Origin: Clostridiales bacterium
Lineage (GTDB): Bacteria > Bacillota > Clostridia > Lachnospirales > Lachnospiraceae
Reading direction: 5' to 3'
Assembly (NCBI GenBank): GCA_018372435.1
Contig: JAHAJA010000007.1
Coordinates: 62,001 to 126,000 of the forward strand
Length of the DNA: 64,000 nucleotides
Each line of letters begins with the position of its first letter. Positions within the stretch are counted from its first letter, which is position 1. Positions 53,047 to 62,042 of this stretch are shown piece by piece. The position numbers and the translations under genes were made by a program. The notes under the pieces are model-generated. The model was not told the DNA's origin, did no database searches, and saw only the letters and a program-made list of their open reading frames with translations.

Positions 53047-53934
53047 CTAAGCCTCGTAAACTTCTACTTTAATACTTTTATTGATTCCAAACGTAACAAC
53101 TAAACATAGTACTAGCAAGACGATTGCTATTGCACTTGCATAACCATATTTAAAATAACTAAATCCTTGCGCATATAAATGCGTTGCCATTACTTCAGTT
53201 GCATGATTTGGACCACCTTGAGTCATATTATACACTAGATCAAAGAATTTCAGTGAACCGATACAGTTTAATGACAAAGTCGTTACCAACATCGGTTTAA
53301 TCAATGGCATTGTAATATGTTGAAATGTTTTCATCTTAGAAGCACCATCGATGTAGGATGCTTCATATAATTCCTTAGATATACCAGTAATCTGTGCCAT
53401 GTAAAGCACCATTGTCTGTCCTACATATTGCCATAATGCAACACAGGCAATAACCCACATCGGTAATGGGATTGCTCCGCTTGTAGATGATAACCACATT
53501 GGACCTTCAATACCCATCATCTCTAATATCTGATTTAAACCCATTCTTGGGTTAAACATAAACGCCCATAGCAAACCAAGCGCTGCTGATGATAATACGC
53601 AAGGAAGATAATAAATGTTTTTAAATAAGTTTCTTCCCTTTTTTATGTTTGTCAATAAAACAGCTAAGCCAAGACCAATAACTTGTTGTGTAATTGCTGA
53701 GAATAACATAAAGAAAATTGAATTTTTTAAAGCGACCCACATAGTATCATCTTCAGTAAATAACTCAATATAGTTTCCTATGCCTACAAATTCAGGTTTT
53801 GTCAAAGCATTGTAATCACAAAGAGAATAATAAACAACCTGAACAATCGGGATAAATAGAATAAGTGAAAACAAAACAAAAGCTGGCGCTATGAAAATAA
53901 ATATTGCCTTTTTATTACGAAGTATTTTTTCCAT
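53047..53934 (-). CDS. sugar ABC importer permease (MalF-type)
   Basis: A 295-residue permease with six helices and the EAA loop EASYIDGASKMKTFQHITMPLIK. It pairs with the MalG-type permease immediately downstream. AAGGAAAGG precedes the ATG. The upstream gene encodes the binding protein. Which sugar is carried is unknown. Confidence 0.93.
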   Translation of the reverse strand: MEKILRNKKAIFIFIAPAFVLFSLILFIPIVQVVYYSLCDYNALTKPEFVGIGNYIELFTEDDTMWVALKNSIFFMLFSAITQQVIGLGLAVLLTNIKKGRNLFKNIYYLPCVLSSAALGLLWAFMFNPRMGLNQILEMMGIEGPMWLSSTSGAIPLPMWVIACVALWQYVGQTMVLYMAQITGISKELYEASYIDGASKMKTFQHITMPLIKPMLVTTLSLNCIGSLKFFDLVYNMTQGGPNHATEVMATHLYAQGFSYFKYGYASAIAIVLLVLCLVVTFGINKSIKVEVYEA

Positions 53935-54028
53935 ATTTTTTCCTTTCCTTAGAGAAAAACTTCTCTTATTTAGAGAAGGTATACGGAATAGTAAACTTCC
54001 GTATACCTCACAACCGAAATAAATCTAA

Positions 54029-55378
54029 CTATTTATTCCAGACCTTTTTTTCATAGAAATCCTGTACTTTTTGGAACGCTTGTTGTGAATCACTGTTACC
54101 AAGGAATATATCTATCATCGCATTATCAAAGACATCACCTGCTTCAACGCTTGCTAATGATTCGTTGTAAAATCCGAAAGTACCAGTTGTATTTTTCAAA
54201 ATTTCTTGAATGTAAGATAATTGTTTTGGTGCCTTTGAATAATCAATTTCAACACTAGTTACTGGAATTTTACCAGCTACTTCTGCTGTGTATTTTTGAG
54301 CAGTATCATCAGTAAACATTTTCATTAATGCAATAGCTGCTTCTTGATTTTTTGTTGTAGAACTCATTATTAAATTATCTGTTTTAACGATCATACGGTT
54401 AGGATCTGCTCCACCTTCAATTTCTGGGAATCTGAATACTCCACATTTATCTTCGAAGTCTGGATTATTACCATTGATTTGAGCGATAACCCAAGAACCT
54501 TGAACTAACATAGCTCCTTCCCCATTGTAGAAGTTAGCCACTGCTTGATCATTCGAATCCCCTGCTGCAGTTTTTGGGAAGTACTCTGATAATTCTTTTA
54601 ATTTGTTACCCGCATTAATAAATGACTCACTTGTCCAATCTAAAGTTCCTGCATTAACACCTAATAAGTTATCTGGACCACCTGCTCTATCACATAAATA
54701 ACCAGCTATCATAGACAAGCACCATGGAGTACCTGCTGATACAGCGATTGGGTCATATCCTGCAGCTTTAATCTTTTTACACACTTCGATTAATTCAGTA
54801 AACGTCGATGGTACTTCAACCCCAACTTTTTCAAAGATTTCAGTATTGTAGAATACACAAGCTGCTGCGAAATTTGTTGGGACAGCCATTATTTTTCCAT
54901 CATAGGTTAATCTCTCAAAAATTCCATCAGTAAATGTACCATACCATTCACTCTCTTGATTTTTTAGAATATCGGTTAAATCTGCTGCAACACCTGCTTC
55001 AACGTATTGTGTTAGGTTTGGTCCTGGATTACAGATGAAAACATCTGGTGTTTGTTTAGCAGCTACAAGTGCATTTAATTTTGTATCGTATTCCTCTAAG
55101 TTAGTTGTAATAGCTTTTACGTGATATTTTCCTTCGTATTCTTGATTGAATCTGTCAATAATTTCTTTATATCCTTTTGTAACCAAGTCTTCCGTTGCTT
55201 CTAAGTCATCCCAGAACATCCAAGTGATTTCTTGCACCTTACCATCATCTTTAGCTTCATTACCACTATTAACGGAACTACTATCAGTGGTATCTTTCTT
55301 ATCTGAATTACCACACCCAACTAATAATCCAGCTACAAGACACCCCATTAATAATAATGATACTAATCTTCTCTTCAT
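54029..55378 (-). CDS. sugar ABC importer binding lipoprotein
   Basis: A 449-residue extracellular solute-binding protein of family 1 with lipobox LLVGC (cysteine near 22), an S/N/D/K linker and the fold start ITWMFWDDLEATEDL. Features such as FNGEGAMLVQGSWV-like FYNGEGAMLVQGSW (about 290) are standard for CUT1 binders. GGAGG precedes the ATG. It heads the three-gene operon and is divergent from an AraC regulator, which likely activates it. Confidence 0.93.
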   Translation of the reverse strand: MKRRLVSLLLMGCLVAGLLVGCGNSDKKDTTDSSSVNSGNEAKDDGKVQEITWMFWDDLEATEDLVTKGYKEIIDRFNQEYEGKYHVKAITTNLEEYDTKLNALVAAKQTPDVFICNPGPNLTQYVEAGVAADLTDILKNQESEWYGTFTDGIFERLTYDGKIMAVPTNFAAACVFYNTEIFEKVGVEVPSTFTELIEVCKKIKAAGYDPIAVSAGTPWCLSMIAGYLCDRAGGPDNLLGVNAGTLDWTSESFINAGNKLKELSEYFPKTAAGDSNDQAVANFYNGEGAMLVQGSWVIAQINGNNPDFEDKCGVFRFPEIEGGADPNRMIVKTDNLIMSSTTKNQEAAIALMKMFTDDTAQKYTAEVAGKIPVTSVEIDYSKAPKQLSYIQEILKNTTGTFGFYNESLASVEAGDVFDNAMIDIFLGNSDSQQAFQKVQDFYEKKVWNK

Positions 55379-55717
55379 AACATGTCCTCCTTCATATTAA
55401 ATCCAGCTACACAATATGTTCAACTTGATTTATATTGTATGATTATATATTAGCAGATGAATTCACCTATTTCCTCATAATAGTTGTCTTATAACACCTA
55501 ATTATTGCTATTTTAAATCAATACCCCAAAATAAGAATTTGTACAACACATACAATTATATCCTAAATATTATCTTTTTTTTATATATCAAGTCTAACTC
55601 CCTCATGAAGTATCATACATTTACTATCGAATTTGTTGAAAATTAGTGAATTGAGTTATATAATATAAATTAAGAACTGACAATTATTGCAATTACATAC
55701 CAAGGAAGGATGCTCTT
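55379..55717. other. divergent control region of the sugar importer and araC
   Basis: No gene is seen. Towards araC there is a good promoter. Towards the binding protein there is a TATAAT near 55447 with no good -35, as expected for an activator-dependent promoter. I found no catabolite-responsive element. Confidence 0.5.
55636..55664 (+). promoter_or_regulatory. promoter of the AraC gene
   Basis: TTGAAA (55636-55641) and TATAAT (55659-55664) are separated by exactly 17 bp, 54 nt before the start codon. Confidence 0.65.
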
Positions 55718-56575
55718 ATGATTAAATATTTAAAGGGAATACACGAAACAGTAGATTATAAAGAAAACACAAATATATGTTTATACATGAACGAAAAAGC
55801 AGAGAACTATCCCGCTCATTGGCACACAGCATTGGAAATTATAATGCCTTTAGAAAACCAGTACACCATTATTCACAACCAAGACATTCATACCATCGAA
55901 ACTGATGAAATAGTAATTATTTTACCAGGCGTAATTCACACATTGAAAGCACCCGATACAGGTAAGAGAATTATTTTCCAAGCAGAACTATCCGTATTAA
56001 ATTCCATCAAGGAATTTAAATCTATAATATCCTTCCTACCGCCTGTTTTTAAGATAAGTAAAGATTCTTTTCCGTCTATACACCCAAAACTACATCAGTC
56101 CTTACTAGTAATTGAAGAAGAGTATAGCAAAGACAATACCTTATCAGAAGCAATAATTTATGCTCGTCTTATTGAGATGTTTGTTCTTATCGGCCGTAAC
56201 TATTCTGTAAATTGGGACAAAGAAGAAAGTGGTAGTTTAAAACAAAGAGAATATACTGAGAAATTTTTATCCATTTGTTACTATATTGATAATCATTGTG
56301 CAGAGGAATTAACACTCGATGAGATTTCTGTATTAGCAGGCTTCAGTAAATTTCATTTCACACGATTATTCAAGCAATTTACTAATGTCTCATTTTACAA
56401 ATATGTAAATCAAAAGCGGATTGCTCTTGCAGAAAGTTTTTTGATTGATCCAGAACTTACCATAACAGAAGTAGCACTACGATCCGGATTCTCAAGTCCA
56501 TCAGCATTTGTCAGAATGTTTAAGCTTATTAAAACTTGTACACCCACACAATTCAGACAAATGTACACATCATAA
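55718..56575 (+). CDS. AraC-family regulator with cupin sensor
   Basis: A 285-residue activator. Residues 20-100 form a cupin domain (PAHWHTALEIIMPL, ILPGVIHTL) that should bind a sugar. Residues 185-283 form two helix-turn-helix units (LDEISVLAGFSKFHFTRLFK and ITEVALRSGFSSPSAFVRMFK). GGAAGGA precedes the ATG. It is divergent from the sugar importer, its likely target. Confidence 0.92.
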   Translation: MIKYLKGIHETVDYKENTNICLYMNEKAENYPAHWHTALEIIMPLENQYTIIHNQDIHTIETDEIVIILPGVIHTLKAPDTGKRIIFQAELSVLNSIKEFKSIISFLPPVFKISKDSFPSIHPKLHQSLLVIEEEYSKDNTLSEAIIYARLIEMFVLIGRNYSVNWDKEESGSLKQREYTEKFLSICYYIDNHCAEELTLDEISVLAGFSKFHFTRLFKQFTNVSFYKYVNQKRIALAESFLIDPELTITEVALRSGFSSPSAFVRMFKLIKTCTPTQFRQMYTS

Positions 56576-56582
56576 CATAAAA

Positions 56583-56616
56583 AAAGGTAGAGCCTTTTTA
56601 TTAGGTCTCTACCTTT
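56583..56616. terminator. terminator after araC
   Basis: AAAGGTAGAG pairs with CTCTACCTTT, extended by a mismatched CCT/AGG, with A- and T-rich flanks. It lies 10 nt beyond the araC stop. Confidence 0.82.
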
Positions 56617-56675
56617 AGTATATTTTTTACTTTTCTTACTATATCAAACTTTCTTTGACTTGATAATATTGAATT

Positions 56676-57011
56676 CTACCACTTACCGTTAGCCATATGT
56701 CCTGCAAGTTCTGCTTTACATCTTTGTTTGATAACCCAAGCTTCATTTTTAGCTTTTTCGAATGCAGAAACACATTTTGGATCAAGATTTTCTTCTATCC
56801 CCTCTTTTGAAAGCTCAGCAATTCTATCTGCTAATACAATGATTTCAGCGTGGATGTTGTTAGTTCTATCAGATGCATAGATTTTTTTTGCATCTTCTTC
56901 ACTAAGTTCAACAAACTTTTCTTTGCCTAAACCACATTTTGGACAAACCTCTGGTGCTTCAATCCCTTCAGCGATATAGCCACAAATAGAACATTTAAAT
57001 ATTTTTGCCAT
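56676..57011 (-). CDS. rubredoxin-like iron protein with helical tail
   Basis: A 111-residue protein: a rubredoxin-type iron site made by CSICGY and CPKCGLG (residues 6-26), then a helical region (about 45-105) of unknown role. The ATG follows GGAGG; an earlier in-frame ATG is not used. It is the last gene of the pirin-azoR unit. A rubredoxin here could pass electrons for peroxide or quinone detoxification, by inference. Confidence 0.82.
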   Translation of the reverse strand: MAKIFKCSICGYIAEGIEAPEVCPKCGLGKEKFVELSEEDAKKIYASDRTNNIHAEIIVLADRIAELSKEGIEENLDPKCVSAFEKAKNEAWVIKQRCKAELAGHMANGKW

Positions 57012-57083
57012 AATTTTTTCCTCCGTATTATATAGTATCATTGTCTATCATTACAATACGTTATGCACGTATAGTAACCTAAC

Positions 57084-57680
57084 TTAAAACTTTTCTAATA
57101 ATAATTTTGCTCGTTCATTTGCTTCGTCAACTTTCCCTTGAACATCTGCTCCTATAACGTCAACATTATCTATAGCAATTGTTTCCATGTCTGTAATACC
57201 AAAGAATCCAAAGATAGTCTTCAAATATCTATCGCCCATTTCATATGGAGAGTCAGCATATTCACCACCTCTAGCCACAATATTAACTGCCTTTTTATTA
57301 GTTAAAAGACCAACTGGACCTTCTGCAGTATATTTGAAGGCTATTCCTGTAACGCTTACATAATCGATATAAGCCTTTAAAATTGCAGGAATACTTAAAT
57401 TCCACATTGGAGCAGCAACGATATATTTGTCTGCCTCTGCAAATTGATATGCGTATTTTAAGATTGGATTCTTCTTACTTTCTTCATCTTTAGGTCCGAA
57501 GATTTTTCCTAAATCCTCTGGTCTTAAGAAATCTATATTTTCCTTATATAAATCCAATTCAATTACTTCATCTCCTGGATTCTTTTTCTTATATTCTTCC
57601 ACAAAGGCATCTGAAACCTTGAATGTTCTTGATTCTCCATCATTTTTAATATTTGCTTTAATATATAATACTTTACTCAT
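57084..57680 (-). CDS. azoR: FMN-dependent NADH:quinone/azo oxidoreductase (second copy)
   Basis: A 198-residue AzoR protein, strongly similar along its whole length to the one at 28526-29131 (shared YIKANIK, DGxSRTFK and PMWNLSIPAILKAYIDYV). It reduces quinones or azo compounds with NADH. GGAGG precedes the ATG. It lies 42 nt downstream of a pirin gene and upstream of the rubredoxin-like gene. The pirin promoter has a MarR operator, so this copy is probably induced by electrophiles. Confidence 0.93.
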   Translation of the reverse strand: MSKVLYIKANIKNDGESRTFKVSDAFVEEYKKKNPGDEVIELDLYKENIDFLRPEDLGKIFGPKDEESKKNPILKYAYQFAEADKYIVAAPMWNLSIPAILKAYIDYVSVTGIAFKYTAEGPVGLLTNKKAVNIVARGGEYADSPYEMGDRYLKTIFGFFGITDMETIAIDNVDVIGADVQGKVDEANERAKLLLEKF

Positions 57681-57722
57681 CTTTTTTCCTCCGATTATTT
57701 CGTGTAATTTATTTATTTTAAA

Positions 57723-58604
57723 CTAAAAGTCTTGTGTTCCAAATTTATTATTCTCAAAATCTTCATACGCTTGATATATTTCATCTGTTGTGTTCATAAC
57801 AAACGGTCCATAAGAAGCAATTGGTTCATCAATTGGTTCTCCACTTAATACCACAAATAGATTTTCTTCCCCTACTGACTCAACTAAAATCTCGCCAGGT
57901 ATATTATCAAATAGAATAAAATCTTTTTCTTTCACTACTGTATCTTTATTTAATTTAACTTCACCTTTTAATACAAGCATTCCTGTATTAAAGTTACTAG
58001 GTTCGTTTAGAATAACTTTTCCACCATTACTTAAGTTTACATTATAGATATTCATCTTAGTAAACGTACTAGCTGGGCCTTGTACTCCCTTTACTTCTCC
58101 TGCAATAATACTAATTTCTCCTTGATTATCATCAAGTTTTATCTTTCCCATATCTTCTTTTAATAAGGTTTGATATTTGGGTTCTGACATCTTCTTATCC
58201 TTTGGTAGATTAACCCAAAGTTGTATCATATGAAGCGTTCCACCATTTTTACTAAATTCTTTTTCATGGTACTCTTTATGCAAGATTCCCGAAGCGGCTG
58301 TCATCCATTGGACATCGCCAGGTCCGATAATTCCATGATTACCTTTATTATCATGATGTTCTACTTTGCCTTCATATGCAATCGTTACCGTCTCGAAACC
58401 GCGATGTGGATGTGCTCCAACTCCACGTGCATTAGCCGATGGTTCGTAATAATGTGGTTCGTGATAGTCTAATAAAAACATTGGAGATAGGCGTCTCATA
58501 TCACTTAATCCTGCCGGTAGATATTGAGATACCCTAAATCCATCTCCGACCATATGAGGCTCTGGTCCTCTAAATATATTTTCAATAGTTCTGAAATGTT
58601 CCAT
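57723..58604 (-). CDS. pirin-family cupin protein
   Basis: A 293-residue bicupin. The metal-site motif AHPHRGFETVTI (about residues 60-72) and the later LHKEYHEKE carry the conserved His and Glu residues of pirins, some of which act as quercetinases. AAAGGAGG precedes the ATG. It is first in a likely operon with azoR and the rubredoxin-like gene, and its promoter contains the same palindrome as the marR promoter. Confidence 0.92.
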   Translation of the reverse strand: MEHFRTIENIFRGPEPHMVGDGFRVSQYLPAGLSDMRRLSPMFLLDYHEPHYYEPSANARGVGAHPHRGFETVTIAYEGKVEHHDNKGNHGIIGPGDVQWMTAASGILHKEYHEKEFSKNGGTLHMIQLWVNLPKDKKMSEPKYQTLLKEDMGKIKLDDNQGEISIIAGEVKGVQGPASTFTKMNIYNVNLSNGGKVILNEPSNFNTGMLVLKGEVKLNKDTVVKEKDFILFDNIPGEILVESVGEENLFVVLSGEPIDEPIASYGPFVMNTTDEIYQAYEDFENNKFGTQDF

Positions 58605-58635
58605 TATAATCCTCCTTTCAATGCATATTTCAAAT

Positions 58636-58664
58636 TTATTACTAATTAGTGATATTTGTCTAAA
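58636..58664 (-). promoter_or_regulatory. pirin operon promoter with MarR operator
   Basis: The palindrome ATTACTAATTAGTGAT (58638-58653) lies in the spacer between TAGACA (-35-like) and an A/T-rich -10 on the minus strand. It differs at one position from the operator in front of marR. Confidence 0.7.
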
Positions 58665-58692
58665 TTTTTATACTTAATGAGTCTTAAACTTT

Positions 58693-59136
58693 TTATAGAG
58701 CTTTAAACTTTTTAAGTATAGTTTTTAGAATTAATTTTTCTTCATCACTTAAAACTTTAAAAATATCTCTGATATTACTAACGTGCTTAGGCAAAATTCC
58801 TTCTATACATTGACTTCCTTTGTCCGTTATTGATATTATGCAGGACCGTTTATCTCTTGGATCCACCTTCCTGTGTATAAACCCTTCCTTTTCCAGATTT
58901 TTCACTACCACTGTTATATTGCCAGATGTCGTTAATATTTTCTCTATCAACTCATTAATCTTTAAATCACCTTTGCTATATAGCGCTTCTAAAACTCCAA
59001 ATTGTGTTGGTGTAAGTCCACTATCTTTGATTGTCTGATACTCTTTCTTATGAATAGCGTGTTCCGCTTTTGTGAAGACAACCAAAGTAGATAAATCTAG
59101 TTCACTTTCTTTCATCAGATTTTTTAATGTTTTCAT
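58693..59136 (-). CDS. MarR-family repressor of the pirin/azoR operon
   Basis: A 147-residue winged-helix regulator. The recognition helix is in INELIEKILTTSGNITVVVK and the wing in HRKVDPRDKRSCIISIT. No ribosome site precedes the ATG, and its own promoter predicts transcription starting at the AUG, so the mRNA is probably leaderless. Operators occur in its own promoter and in that of the pirin operon just downstream. The regulon (azoreductase, pirin) recalls quinone-sensing MhqR/YodB systems of Bacillus. Confidence 0.9.
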   Translation of the reverse strand: MKTLKNLMKESELDLSTLVVFTKAEHAIHKKEYQTIKDSGLTPTQFGVLEALYSKGDLKINELIEKILTTSGNITVVVKNLEKEGFIHRKVDPRDKRSCIISITDKGSQCIEGILPKHVSNIRDIFKVLSDEEKLILKTILKKFKAL

Positions 59137-59171
59137 GAACTAAATATATCACTAATTAGTGATATTGTCAA
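59137..59171 (-). promoter_or_regulatory. marR promoter with 20-bp perfect operator
   Basis: TTGACA (59166-59171) and TATATT (59143-59148) are 17 bp apart. The perfect palindrome ATATCACTAATTAGTGATAT (59146-59165) fills the spacer and part of the -10. Only six bases separate the -10 from the ATG, so the transcript should begin at or next to the start codon. Confidence 0.8.
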
Positions 59172-59207
59172 CTTGATTTTCAGACTATTTTTAACCAATT
59201 AATTATA

Positions 59208-59882
59208 TTACTGATTATTAATAAGCATAAGCAGAAATACAATACTCAATACAATACAAGAGAGTATAACCGCTTTAACTCCAAGAATAATGGATACGAT
59301 TGCTCCTATTGCTGCACCTATAATAAAAACAATAATAATCCCTAAATATTGAAGACTTCTATGTAATTCGCTTTTATCTTTATTAGACAAATAGTTATAA
59401 AAATATTCTGTAGCACTTCGTAGATTTCCCGTACACATCGTTGTTGCCATTGCATTCCCATTAAATTTACGGAAACTTTGCACCTGTAGGGAGCATACGA
59501 ATGATACTAAAACGTTGGCTATCATATCATACCAACTTCCATTCGGTATGAATGTTATCCCTAAGAGTACGAGCAATTCAACTACTATGATAATCTGTCT
59601 CCAATGAATTCTTACACTGTTTTTGTATCTTTTTCTAACGCTCTCTGCAATTAAAATTCCCAGTACGAATGCTATAATTGGAATTAGATATTTCAAACTT
59701 CCAAGTAAGTTTCCCTCTGCGATCCTAATCCCCAACAAAACGAGGTTTCCTGTTTGTGCATTCGCAAATACGCCACCCCTGCAAATATACGTATATGCAT
59801 CAAGAAATCCACCAACACAGGCAAGCATCATTCCTATTATTATTTTTTCTGACATTTGTTTATTTTTGTTCCTTGTATTCAT
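59208..59882 (-). CDS. DUF1275 (YoaK-like) membrane protein
   Basis: A 224-residue protein with six or seven hydrophobic helices and the family's N-terminal GFLDAYTYICRGGVFANAQTGN motif. YoaK/DUF1275 proteins have no established function. The ATG at 59882 follows AAGGAAG; an in-frame ATG nine codons earlier is weaker. It lies 73 nt downstream of a LysR gene on the same strand and may be cotranscribed with it. Confidence 0.88.
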   Translation of the reverse strand: MNTRNKNKQMSEKIIIGMMLACVGGFLDAYTYICRGGVFANAQTGNLVLLGIRIAEGNLLGSLKYLIPIIAFVLGILIAESVRKRYKNSVRIHWRQIIIVVELLVLLGITFIPNGSWYDMIANVLVSFVCSLQVQSFRKFNGNAMATTMCTGNLRSATEYFYNYLSNKDKSELHRSLQYLGIIIVFIIGAAIGAIVSIILGVKAVILSCIVLSIVFLLMLINNQ

Positions 59883-59955
59883 TGTATTCGCTTCTTTCCT
59901 TACTTTCATTTTCTTTCGTTTAAACTTACTTCCCCACCAAACTGGCTTAAGAATT

Positions 59956-60840
59956 TTACAATTGCTTATCTAGATGAATGGCATAAGCTTTAAACTCATC
60001 CGCTTTAGTCGGAAGGTCAACTTTCTTATTCCAACCCATATAGATATTCTTATATCCAATATCATCTTTGATTTTAAGTATTGATATCTTGTTTGTATTA
60101 ATCATAGGGGTATTAAGCACGATTGCAATACCCGCACCCGCTGCAACCAATCCCGAAAGCATACTTTCCTCGCTGGGTTCTACTGATATCTTAGGTGTAT
60201 AGCCAAGTAGCTCAGCATAGGATACTTTTTGGTTTGGATTTTTACCGTTATACGCAATAAAATATTCCTCTTGTAGATCTTTTAAGTAAACCTCTTCCTT
60301 TTTTGCTAAATAATGATTTTTTGAAACTATTAAAACATACTCTTCCTTCTTAACTAAAACCGATTCTATTTCAGGATATTTATCAATACCTTCTTTTGTA
60401 TCGAAGAAAGCCATATGAATCCTTTCATATCGTAGATCTTTAAAAAGCTCTTCTGTATCCCGAATATTAAAATTGAATTTGGTATGACCATGTTGGTTCA
60501 AGAATTCACTGATCAGAAAAGGAATAAAGGTTATTCCGATACAGTTGGTAGCTGCTACTGAAATGACCTGGTCATTCCCATACTTCATTTCTTCAATTTT
60601 TTTAATACCCCGATCAATATCATCAAGGGCTGATTCGGCATATTTTAAAAACACTTCACCATATTTCGTTATCTTGATATTCCTTCCATCTCTTTCAAAT
60701 AATTGAACATCTAATTCTTCTTCCAGTTTTGATATTGCCTTGCTCAATGCTGGTTGACTAATTGATAATTGATTAGACGCAGATGTAATCTTTTTCGTTT
60801 CTGCTATTACTTTAAAGTACTCTAATTGTTGCAAATTCAT
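59956..60840 (-). CDS. LysR-family regulator
   Basis: A 294-residue LTTR: an N-terminal winged helix (SASNQLSISQPALSKAISKL), a linker helix and a two-lobed effector domain (about 90-290; CIGITFIPFLISEF). The ATG at 60840 is preferred; GTG three codons before is in frame. It is divergent from the ferredoxin-nitroreductase gene across 315 bp that carry an inverted repeat, and that gene is its most likely target. Confidence 0.9.
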   Translation of the reverse strand: MNLQQLEYFKVIAETKKITSASNQLSISQPALSKAISKLEEELDVQLFERDGRNIKITKYGEVFLKYAESALDDIDRGIKKIEEMKYGNDQVISVAATNCIGITFIPFLISEFLNQHGHTKFNFNIRDTEELFKDLRYERIHMAFFDTKEGIDKYPEIESVLVKKEEYVLIVSKNHYLAKKEEVYLKDLQEEYFIAYNGKNPNQKVSYAELLGYTPKISVEPSEESMLSGLVAAGAGIAIVLNTPMINTNKISILKIKDDIGYKNIYMGWNKKVDLPTKADEFKAYAIHLDKQL

Positions 60841-61058
60841 ATTTTTCACTATCCCGTCCAGAGCATACTAAGGAAACTCTTAACTTTTCGTTATATATTC
60901 ATAATTTTTTTTAAATAGACTTAAGAATATCAATAATGGTATAATCACTTAGTTCCAAAAAAATATAACTTAGTATCATTACTGAATTATAATTTTTATG
61001 CATACTATTGTCAAATTATTTCATAGAAAATAATAAGAAAGTAACTTTTACTAACTTA

Positions 61059-61110
61059 AGTCAAAAGGTCATAAACATTGTTGAATGTGAATACTATAAA
61101 CCTTTTGACT
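61059..61110. promoter_or_regulatory. inverted repeat between lysR and the ferredoxin-nitroreductase gene
   Basis: AGTCAAAAGGT and ACCTTTTGACT form an inverted repeat of 11 bp with about 30 bp between. Towards the nitroreductase gene the proximal arm provides TTGACT as a -35. The arm, the GAATACTAT block and the spacing resemble the region before azoR (29164-29300). Nothing else stands out in the 60841-61155 gap. Confidence 0.5.
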
Positions 61111-61155
61111 CCCTATAGCTATATACCTAACAAATCATAAAAAGGAGAGATTTAC

Positions 61156-61977
61156 ATGTTTTCAGTAGACAAAGAAAAATGTATCGCTTGCGAACAATGT
61201 ATCAAAGACTGCCCTACACACATAATTTCGCTAAAAGAAGGTAGAGCAGAAATCTATGGGGATAACTGTTTAAAATGTGGTCACTGTGTAGCCGTATGTC
61301 CAGTAGAAGCCGTATCAACCGATGAATATAATATGAATGAGGTAAAACCTTATAACAAGGATACTTTTTCCATTGATTCTGACACTCTATTAAATTTCAT
61401 TAAGTTTAGAAGAAGTATTCGTAGATTTAAGAATAAAGATATCGAACAAGAAAATATCCAAAAGATTATTGAAGCAGGTCGATATACGCAAACCGGAACT
61501 AACAGCCAAGATGTATCTTATGTAGTTGTAAGAGAAAAATTAAATGAACTAAAAAACCTTACTTATAAAAGCCTAAAGCAAAAAGGCGAGTATATACTAG
61601 CAAATTCAACTCCCGAAACAGATTACTTAAAGGGCTATGCAAGCATGTGGGTGAATATGTACAATAAGTATCAAGAAGACCCTGCAAAGAACGATAACTT
61701 GTTCTTCAATGCTCCACTTGCAATTTTTGTTACCTCTCCATCACCACTTAATGGGGGCTTATCTTCGTCCAATATGGAACTTATGACTGACGCTCTAGGC
61801 CTTGGAACTTTCTTTAGTGGCTTCACTATTGCTGCCGCAAAAGATAATAAAGAGATCTTAGATTTACTTGGTGTAAAGGATGGGAATCAATTAATATCCT
61901 GTCTAGTAATTGGCTATCCTGATGTGAGATATCAAAGAACAGTTCCCCGTAAAGAAGCTAACATAAATTGGATTTAA
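61156..61977 (+). CDS. ferredoxin-nitroreductase fusion protein
   Basis: A 273-residue protein. Residues 1-55 carry two [4Fe-4S] motifs, CIACEQCIKDCP and CLKCGHCVAVCP; residues 70-270 form an FMN nitroreductase domain (RRSIRRFKNKDIEQENIQKIIEAGRY start). The chain can move electrons from a ferredoxin-type donor to a flavin that reduces nitro compounds, quinones or similar acceptors. AAAGGAGAG precedes the ATG. It is monocistronic and divergent from lysR. Confidence 0.92.
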   Translation: MFSVDKEKCIACEQCIKDCPTHIISLKEGRAEIYGDNCLKCGHCVAVCPVEAVSTDEYNMNEVKPYNKDTFSIDSDTLLNFIKFRRSIRRFKNKDIEQENIQKIIEAGRYTQTGTNSQDVSYVVVREKLNELKNLTYKSLKQKGEYILANSTPETDYLKGYASMWVNMYNKYQEDPAKNDNLFFNAPLAIFVTSPSPLNGGLSSSNMELMTDALGLGTFFSGFTIAAAKDNKEILDLLGVKDGNQLISCLVIGYPDVRYQRTVPRKEANINWI

Positions 61978-61990
61978 TACTAACATAAAA

Positions 61991-62025
61991 TCAGGGAAGA
62001 ATTTTTCAAATAAATTCTTCCCTGA
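61991..62025. terminator. bidirectional terminator
   Basis: TCAGGGAAGAATTT pairs perfectly with AAATTCTTCCCTGA around a 7-nt loop, between the convergent nitroreductase and aldehyde dehydrogenase genes. Confidence 0.88.
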
Positions 62026-62042
62026 CTCTATATTATTCTAAA

